Shown in pieces: positions 1 through 6,345 of a DNA stretch of 15,287 bases; position 1 is the stretch's first letter, and each line of letters begins with the position of its first letter. The position numbers and the translations under genes are program-made. The DNA lies in the NCBI GenBank assembly GCA_947259435.1, contig CAMYMP010000321.1:1-15287 (forward strand), given 5' to 3'. Under the pieces are notes generated by a model. That model saw only the letters and a list, made by a program, of their open reading frames with translations. It was not told the origin of the DNA and did no database searches. The stretch comes from an uncultured Woeseiaceae bacterium (lineage in GTDB: Bacteria; Pseudomonadota; Gammaproteobacteria; Woeseiales; Woeseiaceae).

Positions 1-1
1 G

Positions 2-1066
2 CGCAATGAATTTGCAGCAGATGCGATCGATGACCTGATCCTCGGTTGCGTCACCCAGGTTGGCGAACAAGGCGGCAATATCGCCAAGGTCGCTGCACTC
101 TACAGCAGCTTGCCCGACAGTGTTTCGGGAATCACGATCAATCGTTACTGCACGTCGGGACTCGACGCGTGCAACTTCGCCGCAATGAAAGTGATGACCA
201 GCGTCGATGACCTGGTGTTGGCCGGCGGTGTCGAATCCATGTCACGTGTCGCGATGCTCTCGGACAATGCCAGCTTCTATTCGGATCCTGCCGTCGTTAT
301 GAAAGCGGGGTTCGTGCCGATGGGCCTTGCGGCGGATCTCGTCGCCAGCCTCGACGGCATCAGCCGCGAAGAATGTGACGCGTACGCGGTGCAGTCCCAA
401 CAACGTGCTGCGGCAGCACAACAAAGCGGCGCATTTTCGCGGTCGTTGGTTGCGATCAACGGCGCGGATCAGGACGAGAGCGTGCGGGGTTCCGTGACCA
501 TCGAGAAACTTGCGACGTTCGAACCCTTGTTTGCCGAGTTCGGCAAAAAAGGCTATGCAGACGTGTTCAAGGCCGCATATACCGATCTTGATGAGCTCCG
601 CTACGTGCATCATCCCGGCAATTCGCCGGGCATCGTCGACGGCGCGTCGCTCGTCATCATTGGCAATGAACAGGCGCAGGTCGAACACGGGCTGACGCCC
701 CGCGCGAAAATCCGGGCGATGTCCAACGTGTCTTCCGACAAACTGCTCGCGCTGACCGGTGGCATCGATGCGTCAACCGACGTACTTCGCAAAGCCGGCA
801 TGTCGGCGAGGGATGTCGACCTCATCGAGTTCAACGAGGCATTTGCGGCCGTGTCGATCAAGTTCACTCGCGATACTGACTGGGACGAGGATCAGGTCAA
901 CGTCAACGGCGGCGCAATCTCGCTGGGCCATGCAATGGGCGCGACAGGCGCGAGCCTCGTTGGAACCGTACTCGACGAGCTGGAGCGTCGCGACCTGAAT
1001 GTCGGGCTTGTCGCGGTATCGGGCGCGGCGGGTATTGGAACCGCAACCATCATCGAAAGAGTATAG
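2..1066 (+). CDS. Thiolase (acetyl-CoA C-acyltransferase), 5'-truncated by window
   Basis: This is the last 354 codons of a thiolase of roughly 390-440 residues; reading is open from base 2, so the start lies outside the window. Family members condense or cleave 3-ketoacyl-CoA, the last step of beta-oxidation. Seen: the nucleophile motif NRYCTSGLDA (Cys codon 149-151), the GGVESMSRV loop, HHPGNSPGIVDGAS, NEAFAAV, and NVNGGAISLGHAMGATG with the catalytic His. Oddity: where the family has the second catalytic Cys (C-x-G-x-G near the C terminus), the protein reads VSGAAGIG, and a gap-free alignment puts Ser (codon 1019-1021) at the Cys position. Thiolase genes of this type often follow a fadB/fadJ-like gene, which cannot be seen here. 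The family is clear; the substrate, and whether the Ser variant is fully active, are not. Confidence 0.93.
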   Translation, partial: RNEFAADAIDDLILGCVTQVGEQGGNIAKVAALYSSLPDSVSGITINRYCTSGLDACNFAAMKVMTSVDDLVLAGGVESMSRVAMLSDNASFYSDPAVVMKAGFVPMGLAADLVASLDGISREECDAYAVQSQQRAAAAQQSGAFSRSLVAINGADQDESVRGSVTIEKLATFEPLFAEFGKKGYADVFKAAYTDLDELRYVHHPGNSPGIVDGASLVIIGNEQAQVEHGLTPRAKIRAMSNVSSDKLLALTGGIDASTDVLRKAGMSARDVDLIEFNEAFAAVSIKFTRDTDWDEDQVNVNGGAISLGHAMGATGASLVGTVLDELERRDLNVGLVAVSGAAGIGTATIIERV

Positions 1067-1179
1067 AAACGGGGACAAGGCTTATAGCGCTCCATAAATT
1101 CCGTCGGGATAGCCGCCGTCAGTCCCATGTGTCCTTTTCGCGAAAGGCCGCTATCGGGCGAAAAAAGAAGGATACGAAT
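1067..1179 (+). other. Intergenic gap between thiolase and VOC gene
   Basis: This 113-nt gap has no gene. It contains a 10-base palindrome, TTTCGCGAAA, at 1136-1145. Counting one G-T pair, its arms extend to 7 pairs, but there is no loop and no T-run, so it is not a convincing terminator. A purine-rich Shine-Dalgarno AAGAAGGA at 1165-1172 sits just upstream of the VOC start. I see no clear -35/-10 pair, so whether the VOC gene has its own promoter is open. Confidence 0.4.
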
Positions 1180-1572
1180 ATGAAGATTTCACTCGCTAGT
1201 GTGTCTGTTGGAGATCAGGAAGAAGCGTTGACGTTCTACACACAGAAGTTGGGTTTCAAAAAAGAGAAGGATATACCGCTTGGAGACGCCCGTTGGCTGA
1301 CTGTGATATCGCCGGAGGACACGGATGGCCCCGAGTTGCTGCTGGAACCGAATGCTGATTACCCTGCGATGAAGGCGCTGAAAGAAGCATTGCGCAAAGA
1401 TGGAATTCCATTTACCGCTTTTGAAGTAGACGACCTCGACGCAGAATTTCTTCGCCTCAGGAATTTGGGGGTGGAATTCACTCAGGAGCCGACCGAGAGT
1501 ATGGGCGTAAAATATGCAATTCTCGACGATACCTGCGGTAACCTGATTCAGATATATCAGACGACTGACTGA
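1180..1572 (+). CDS. VOC / glyoxalase-bleomycin-resistance fold protein
   Basis: A 130-residue protein of the vicinal oxygen chelate superfamily, small metal-dependent proteins that include lyases, dioxygenases and antibiotic-binding proteins. Seen: an N-terminal strand, then QEEALTFYTQKLGF, the GDARWLTVISPED strand, the PELLLEP strand, DGIPFTAFEVDDLDAEF, and a C-terminal DDTCGNLIQIYQ, in the order of a two-repeat VOC domain. The reading frame extends upstream to 1129, but the ATG at 1180 is preferred because the fold begins there and AAGAAGGA lies about 7 nt upstream. The early-strand His seen in many relatives is not evident (LASVSV), so metal binding is uncertain. Hand-counted GC over 1201-1560 is about 50%, below its neighbours. 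Function unknown beyond the fold. Confidence 0.88.
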   Translation: MKISLASVSVGDQEEALTFYTQKLGFKKEKDIPLGDARWLTVISPEDTDGPELLLEPNADYPAMKALKEALRKDGIPFTAFEVDDLDAEFLRLRNLGVEFTQEPTESMGVKYAILDDTCGNLIQIYQTTD

Positions 1573-1661
1573 CTTCGAAGTTAAGCTAACAGCATCTCAG
1601 GTTCGCTCGAAATAGAGGCATGATTCGTTCTCGCCTCAACGGCGCACTTTGCTGTGGTTGC

Positions 1662-2492
1662 CTAGGAGGCCTCCAGCTCAAAGCGTTCGCGCAGGAAGTG
1701 GGCGATGCCCTCGTCGTCGTGGTGACCGATGACTGCCGTGGCGGCGGATTTGACCGCGTCGTTGGCATTCGCGGGTGCGTAGCTTTCGTCGGCCGCCTCG
1801 AACATACTGAGATCGTTGTTGCTGTCGCCAAAACAGATGACGCGCTCAAGACCGAGCAGCTCCTTCAATATCTTGATGGCGCCGCCTTTGCTGGCGTCAC
1901 TGTGGTGAACGTCGAGCCACCGCCATTGCTGGTCCTCCAGGGCGATACCGGAATAGGCTACGAGATGCGGCTCGTCATTGACGCTGCGGAGCACCGCATT
2001 GATGGCCTGGCTGTCGCCGATGGAATTTACGTGAGTGATTGTGGCGTCAGCCGACAACTCGTCGAGGGCGCGCGCCCTGATGTGCTCCTCGATGCCGAGG
2101 CTGCGAATCAGTTCGTGCTCTATGTCCGACTGTATCGGTGGGTGGTACACGGTGCTCTCATGGTCTTCGTCCAGCGTAAAGACAAAAGGCGTAACGCCCT
2201 GGCCGATGCAGGCACGGACGACGTTGTCGAGTTCGTCCGCCGTCAGCATGGCTCCACTTGAAAAACGCCTTTGCTCCGGGTGCCAGATCATCACACCGTT
2301 TTTGTAGGCCTGTGGCAGTTGGAACTGATGGCCCTCAAGAATCGCACGCGCGCCGTGCAGCGTGCGGCCTGTCGCGACAGTGTAGGCAATTTCGCGTTCG
2401 GAAAGGAGCTTCAAAGTCTCGCTTGTGTAGTCGGAGATTGCAGACGCTCGATTCAGGAGTGTGCCGTCGAGGTCAAAGACAATGAGTTCCAC
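1662..2492 (-). CDS. Cof-type HAD-IIB family phosphatase
   Basis: A 276-residue HAD hydrolase of the Cof/YbiV type, predicted cytosolic Mg-dependent phosphatase of sugar phosphates or related metabolites. Seen: motif I VFDLDGTL (Asp7 nucleophile, Asp9 acid/base), motif II TVATGR (residues 38-43), motif III lysine in SKGGAIKIL (Lys202), and motif IV GDSNNDLSMF (222-231). The long insert between motifs II and III is the C2 cap, matching subclass IIB in length. The start is a GTG at 2490-2492; no in-frame ATG lies just upstream, and motif I would be lost with a later start. The Shine-Dalgarno is weak. The gene lies 125 nt downstream of the HxlR gene on the same strand and ends facing the VOC gene. 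The substrate cannot be told from the sequence. Confidence 0.9.
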   Translation of the reverse strand: MELIVFDLDGTLLNRASAISDYTSETLKLLSEREIAYTVATGRTLHGARAILEGHQFQLPQAYKNGVMIWHPEQRRFSSGAMLTADELDNVVRACIGQGVTPFVFTLDEDHESTVYHPPIQSDIEHELIRSLGIEEHIRARALDELSADATITHVNSIGDSQAINAVLRSVNDEPHLVAYSGIALEDQQWRWLDVHHSDASKGGAIKILKELLGLERVICFGDSNNDLSMFEAADESYAPANANDAVKSAATAVIGHHDDEGIAHFLRERFELEAS

Positions 2493-2617
2493 CTGAGAAA
2501 TCCATGCGTTGAGGTAAAAGACTAGTCTCGCCGCTCAGCCGGGCCGATGCAAACGGGCGATTTCCGAAATCGATCCGGCTAAGTCAGGGACTCTCTGTCA
2601 GGAATCCCCGCAGCTCA
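2493..2617. promoter_or_regulatory. HxlR-HAD intergenic region with two palindromes
   Basis: This 125-nt gap separates the end of the HxlR gene from the start of the HAD gene, both on the minus strand. It holds a perfect 10-base palindrome, AGACTAGTCT, at 2519-2528, and a 15-base inverted repeat at 2558-2572 (arms CGATTTC and GAAATCG around one C). The latter is framed by AGCCGG at 2537-2542 and CCGGCT at 2575-2580. The nested repeats could be an operator for the HAD promoter or a folded RNA end for the upstream transcript. No T-run follows, so an intrinsic terminator is not supported. Confidence 0.35.
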
Positions 2618-3586
2618 TTACACGGCTTCGCGGTGCCGGAATTCCTTTTCGAACGAAACATCCGAGGCCACGAGCGGCTGTTTGCATTCGCTGCAAACTA
2701 CTTCGCTGACTAATGACTGACCACAGGTTTTATGCTTAAGGTTGAGCGGCGACTCGCCCTCGCGGATGAGCCAGCGATTCGCCCACTCATGGATCGTAAT
2801 CGTGTGTGAGTAGAGATCTCTGCCCATCTCGGAAAGGTGGTACTCGTAGCGGACGGGCCTGTCCTGGTACGGCAGGCGGTCGAACACGCCGACCTGCACG
2901 AGCAGCTTGAGACGGTCGGCCAGAATATTCGTGGCGATGCCGATCGATGACGCAATATCGTCAAAGCGCTGCAGCCCGAAGAAAGCGGCCGCTACGACGA
3001 GCGACGTCCAGCGATCGCCCACGACATCAAGTATCGTGAACGCGTGACCATTGGCATCATCGTCTGAGTCGTGTTTCGACTTCGAACGGCGCTGATAGCG
3101 AGGCCGGACCTTCTTCGCCGACCGCGAATTCCTGCCCGGCGAAAATCGCACATCTTGTGGCGCCACGTCGACATGACAATGGCCGCAGCGAAGTTTCGGA
3201 TGCATGTCCTTGCCACAGGTTTTGTGCGTCAAAACTGGTGGCAGGAAGCGTCCCCTGCCCCATTTCGTCTCCCACTCCCAGCTCATGAGCAGGATCGGAT
3301 ACATGTCGAGCCCTTTCTCCGTCAGCCAGTACTCGTATCGCGTCGGCGAGGTCTGATACGGGTGCCGGTACAGGATGTCATGCTCGATAAGCGACTTGAG
3401 CCGGGCCGCAAGCGTGCCGCGCGCCACATCATTGCGCCGCCGGAACTCTTCGAACTGACGTACGCCGAGGTAGATGTCACGGATGATGATGAACGACCAG
3501 CGATCGCCGATAACCGTCATGCCCTGTGCGACCTGACTGTTGAGTATCAGGTTCCGGTCAACCGTCGATCTCGTCCTGCCGCTCAT
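2618..3586 (-). CDS. HxlR-family transcriptional regulator, tandem duplicated domains
   Basis: A 322-residue protein built from two HxlR winged-helix units; ordinary HxlR regulators are a single unit of about 100-150 residues acting as dimers. Unit 1 (about residues 16-112) has VIGDRWSFIIIRDI, FEEFRRRNDVARGTLAARLKSL and the wing YQTSPTRYEYWLTEKG. Unit 2 (about 182-276) has VVGDRWTSLVVAAAF, ATNILADRLKLL and YQDRPVRYEYHLSEMG. Each unit is followed by the same Cys/His cluster, HKTCG then CxxC (His121, Cys124, Cys134, Cys137; His285, Cys288, Cys298, Cys301), suggesting metal or thiol sensing. A basic/acidic linker (about 152-178) joins them. The start overlaps the stop of the upstream membrane-protein gene by ATGA, implying coupled translation. 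The likely role is a local repressor or activator; targets are unknown. Confidence 0.9.
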   Translation of the reverse strand: MSGRTRSTVDRNLILNSQVAQGMTVIGDRWSFIIIRDIYLGVRQFEEFRRRNDVARGTLAARLKSLIEHDILYRHPYQTSPTRYEYWLTEKGLDMYPILLMSWEWETKWGRGRFLPPVLTHKTCGKDMHPKLRCGHCHVDVAPQDVRFSPGRNSRSAKKVRPRYQRRSKSKHDSDDDANGHAFTILDVVGDRWTSLVVAAAFFGLQRFDDIASSIGIATNILADRLKLLVQVGVFDRLPYQDRPVRYEYHLSEMGRDLYSHTITIHEWANRWLIREGESPLNLKHKTCGQSLVSEVVCSECKQPLVASDVSFEKEFRHREAV

Positions 3587-4401
3587 GACTCAGACCTTTT
3601 CTGTTTCGGCCACATCGGTATCAGTCCGCTGGTACTCTTCATATAGGCCTCATATCCGGGTTTTTCGCGCGCGAGTTTCTTGTCAAGCGTGCGTTGGCCG
3701 GTAACGTTGACGATCAGGAACGTATACAGGATCGGCCCGACAACGGTCAGGAAACCGATCGGGTTGTCACAGGCGATCAGGAACAGGCCCCACCAGACGC
3801 AGAGTTCGCCGAAGTAATTCGGGTGCCGCGAGTACTTCCACAGTCCACTATTCAGCACCGTGCCCTTGTTGGCGGGGTCCGCACGAAAGCGCGTGAGTTG
3901 ATAATCGGCAACCGATTCGAATAAGAAACCGACGACCCACAATGCTGTACCGAGCCAGGCGAGCCAGCCAAGCTCGACGGGTATCGTAAATTGCTGTGCC
4001 ACCTGCACCGGCAGCGACGCGAACCAGATTACGACGCCCTGTAACAGGAACACCTTGCGCAGACTGAGCCAGATGAAACTTCTGTCGTCCTTCGCCCAGC
4101 TTCGTAGCTTGGTGTAACGAACATCTTCGCCGTGGCCCCAGTTGCGTTTAATAAGGTGGGCCGTAATGCGCAGCGCCCAAAGACCAACGAGTAACAACAA
4201 CAACTGCTTGCGTACCGGAACGCCTTCGCCCAGCACGTAACTGACGGCCGTAATCGCAAATAAAATGACCGCGAAGAACATGTCGATGATGCTGACATCG
4301 CGTAGTGGAATACTGACCAGCCACAAGACGACCACTGCGGCGATAGCGACGACGAAATTTGTCGAGAGCAGTATCAACAGGTCTTGCGTGATGAGTTCCA
4401 A
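3583..4401 (-). CDS. DUF1295 / steroid 5-alpha-reductase-like membrane protein
   Basis: A 272-residue integral membrane protein with several hydrophobic segments (about residues 10-30, 40-57, 66-84, 117-137, 143-165, 199-232). The signature GLWKYSRHPNYFGE (186-199) is the C-terminal motif shared by steroid 5-alpha reductases, DUF1295 proteins and isoprenylcysteine methyltransferases. In those families it forms the NADPH or SAM site at the membrane, so a reduction of a lipophilic enone is plausible but not shown. The best start is TTG at 4399-4401: the N-terminal segment LRDVSIID belongs to the family and no ATG lies upstream in frame. The stop overlaps the HxlR start (ATGA), so regulator and membrane enzyme are co-expressed. 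Length matches DUF1295 proteins. Confidence 0.85.
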   Translation of the reverse strand: MELITQDLLILLSTNFVVAIAAVVVLWLVSIPLRDVSIIDMFFAVILFAITAVSYVLGEGVPVRKQLLLLLVGLWALRITAHLIKRNWGHGEDVRYTKLRSWAKDDRSFIWLSLRKVFLLQGVVIWFASLPVQVAQQFTIPVELGWLAWLGTALWVVGFLFESVADYQLTRFRADPANKGTVLNSGLWKYSRHPNYFGELCVWWGLFLIACDNPIGFLTVVGPILYTFLIVNVTGQRTLDKKLAREKPGYEAYMKSTSGLIPMWPKQKRSES

Positions 4402-4491
4402 GACGACCCCATTGCATTGCCCGCGTTGATGCAGGCAAACAGTTTTGTTAGTCTAATAATGAAAGTCACTATCTGCAAGCCCGGACTCTCT
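4402..4491. promoter_or_regulatory. Divergent promoter region, membrane reductase / flavin oxidoreductase
   Basis: About 90 nt lie between the TTG start of the minus-strand membrane protein and the preferred ATG of the flavin oxidoreductase. At 4448-4456 there is a perfect 9-base odd palindrome, TTAGTCTAA. A possible plus-strand promoter is TTGATG (4426-4431) with a 17-nt spacer to TAGTCT (4449-4454), a weak -10 that overlaps the palindrome. A repressor on the palindrome would block this promoter. The HxlR protein made from the left-hand operon is the obvious candidate binder; this is inference. Confidence 0.35.
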
Positions 4492-5463
4492 ATGACAGCA
4501 ACTGAATTCGACGCGCGCAAGCGTTTTGCAGAGATGCGCGCGTCTTTGCGCTTACCAGTCGTCGTCGCACCGATGTTTCTCGTATCCGGACCCGACATCG
4601 TTACTGCGGCAGCGCGTTCCGGTGTGATCGGATCGTTCCCTTCAACAAACGCCCGCTCGATCGATACGTTCGAAGAATGGCTCGAGCGCATTACGGGTGA
4701 GCTCGCTCTCATGCGCGACCAGCAGGTCGCGGGTACCACCGATGTCTGGGCGCAGAACCTCATCGTGCACAGCACCTACGACCGGCTCGACGCCGAGCTG
4801 GCGCTGCTGCAGAAGTATCAGCCGCCGATTGTCATCACGGCGCTCGGCAGCCCGAAAAGAGCGATCGAAGCCGTGCACGATTATGGCGGTCTCGTGATCG
4901 CCGACGTCAACAGCGTCGAGCTTGCTCGCAAAGCAGCCGACGCCGGCGCCGACGGTCTTGCGCTCGTATCTGCCGGAGCGGGCGGACACACCGGGCAAAT
5001 GGCCGGCTTCGCGTTCGTTCCGGCCGTGCGCGAGTTCTTCGACGGGATCCTGATACTCGCCGGAGCCATTGGCGACGGCAGGGCCGTGCGTGCCGCCGAA
5101 GTTCTCGGCGCCGAACTGAGCTACATGGGCACGCGCTTCATCGCCACCGAAGAGAGCATCGCGTTCGAGCCGTACAAACAAATGGTTGTCGACTCCGATT
5201 TCTCCGACCTGATTCTTAGCAGTTCGTTTTCGGGCGCGCACGCGTACTACCTGCGCCCAAGTATCGTTGCGGCCGGTCTCGATCCGGACAATCTGCCCAG
5301 GAAGGACGGGATGGACCTGACCGGCTCCGAGACCAAGGTGAAAGCCTGGAAGGACATCTGGTCAGCGGGACAAGGCATCGGCACGGTGCACAAAGTCGAA
5401 CCGCTCGCTGACATCGTCGACAGAATCGATCAGGAGTATCGGGCCGCCCGGCAACTCCCCTGA
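4492..5463 (+). CDS. NAD(P)H-dependent flavin oxidoreductase, nitronate monooxygenase family
   Basis: A 323-residue FMN-binding TIM-barrel protein of the 2-nitropropane dioxygenase/nitronate monooxygenase family. Members oxidise alkyl nitronates or act as NAD(P)H:quinone or enoyl reductases. Seen: the N-terminal LPVVVAPMFLVSGPDI strand, AAARSGVIGSFP, GAGGHTG (residues 162-168) with the usual catalytic His166, the phosphate-binding GAIGDGR (191-197), and MGTRFIATEES (212-222). The frame is open upstream to 4384, and another ATG lies at 4459, but neither has a good ribosome site and the family homology begins just after the ATG at 4492. The stop lies only 3 nt from the stop of the converging SDR gene. 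The sequence does not decide between nitronate detoxification and a reductase role. Confidence 0.88.
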   Translation: MTATEFDARKRFAEMRASLRLPVVVAPMFLVSGPDIVTAAARSGVIGSFPSTNARSIDTFEEWLERITGELALMRDQQVAGTTDVWAQNLIVHSTYDRLDAELALLQKYQPPIVITALGSPKRAIEAVHDYGGLVIADVNSVELARKAADAGADGLALVSAGAGGHTGQMAGFAFVPAVREFFDGILILAGAIGDGRAVRAAEVLGAELSYMGTRFIATEESIAFEPYKQMVVDSDFSDLILSSSFSGAHAYYLRPSIVAAGLDPDNLPRKDGMDLTGSETKVKAWKDIWSAGQGIGTVHKVEPLADIVDRIDQEYRAARQLP

Positions 5464-5466
5464 CGA

Positions 5467-6345
5467 TCAATCGCCGTGTTCCGCGTCAAGACCGGCGACA
5501 AAAGCCTGAAAATTGCTGCCGGCACTTTCAAAGTCGAGAATCGTGTCCGCAGATTGCAGCGTCCGCCAATCGTGACTTCCGATTTCGGCTACGGGTATCG
5601 CCTCCGTGGTCTGCATTCGCGCTCTTGCGACCCGGCCGCCTCCTGCAATCAGGATCTCGCCACCGAACGCACAATTCGCGAGCCACGCGATCACGGGTGC
5701 GACCTGGGCGGCATCGAGTTGCGCGTTAACATCGTCGGACAGATGCGTGGCGGTCATCTGCGTCGAAGCATAGGGCGCAATGGCATTGACCCAGACCTGT
5801 TTCGGCGCGCCCTCGAGACTTAGCGATCGCATCAGACCGATGACCGCGGCCTTGGACGCCGAATAAGCAGGCAGGCCGAACTCGCCGAACAATCCTGCCG
5901 ACGAGGCACTGACAATGATGTTGCCACCGCGTCGACCACACATGTAGCGAAATATCGGATGGACAACATTGATCGTACCCATCAGATTGATCTCGACTAC
6001 GTCGCGCAAACCTCGCAGTGTTTGCTTCTGAAAACTCCTGTTCTCGATGATGCCGGCGTTGGCGACCAGACAATCGATGCGGCCAAAGTTCTCGAGCGCG
6101 GTAGCAAGCAAGCGATCGCCAGCGTCTGGCTCTTCGACCGGACTATAGTCGGACACAGCATTGCCACCGCGGCTCACGATTTCTTCGACGACCCGGTCGG
6201 CCGAGGATTCCCGCTCACCTTCGTGGCGACGGTTGTTCACGATCACGCTGGCGCCCAGCGCCGCGAAGTGGAGTGCATAGGCACGACCGAGCCCTTTGCC
6301 GGCACCCGTGATTGCAACGACCTTGCCTTCAACCGGGCTGGCCAT
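5467..6345 (-). CDS. Short-chain dehydrogenase, MFE-2 / 17-beta-HSD4-like
   Basis: A 292-residue NAD(P)-dependent SDR. Seen: the cofactor motif TGAGKGLG (residues 13-20), NAG (96-98), Asn120, Ser148, and the YSASK catalytic pair Tyr161/Lys165. The region after the first strand (NNRRHEGERESSADRVVEEI) and the downstream NAIAPYASTQMTATHL resemble the 3-hydroxyacyl-CoA dehydrogenase domain of peroxisomal multifunctional enzyme type 2, which makes 3-ketoacyl-CoA in beta-oxidation. In contrast to MFE-2 there is no fused hydratase or SCP2 domain. This is the last gene of the five-gene operon; its ATG lies 17 nt inside the end of the ligase gene, so translation is probably coupled. It would supply the thiolase of the same operon. 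The exact substrate is not visible. Confidence 0.9.
   Translation of the reverse strand: MASPVEGKVVAITGAGKGLGRAYALHFAALGASVIVNNRRHEGERESSADRVVEEIVSRGGNAVSDYSPVEEPDAGDRLLATALENFGRIDCLVANAGIIENRSFQKQTLRGLRDVVEINLMGTINVVHPIFRYMCGRRGGNIIVSASSAGLFGEFGLPAYSASKAAVIGLMRSLSLEGAPKQVWVNAIAPYASTQMTATHLSDDVNAQLDAAQVAPVIAWLANCAFGGEILIAGGGRVARARMQTTEAIPVAEIGSHDWRTLQSADTILDFESAGSNFQAFVAGLDAEHGD

Noticed and set aside
1615..1637. Possible terminator hairpin between the VOC and HAD genes (GAGGC/GCCTC)
   Set aside because: The stem has only 5 pairs with a 13-nt loop and no T-run on either strand.
1665..1674. Perfect palindrome GGAGGCCTCC at the end of the HAD gene
   Set aside because: It is within the coding end, has no loop or T-run, and short palindromes of this kind are expected by chance.
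1620..2261. Plus-strand open frame of 213 codons opposite the HAD gene
   Set aside because: It is antisense to a gene with all four HAD motifs, shows no recognisable domain, and such open frames are common opposite GC-rich genes.
4642..5241. Minus-strand open frame of 199 codons opposite the flavin oxidoreductase
   Set aside because: It overlaps the FMN-binding core coded on the plus strand and has no recognisable fold.
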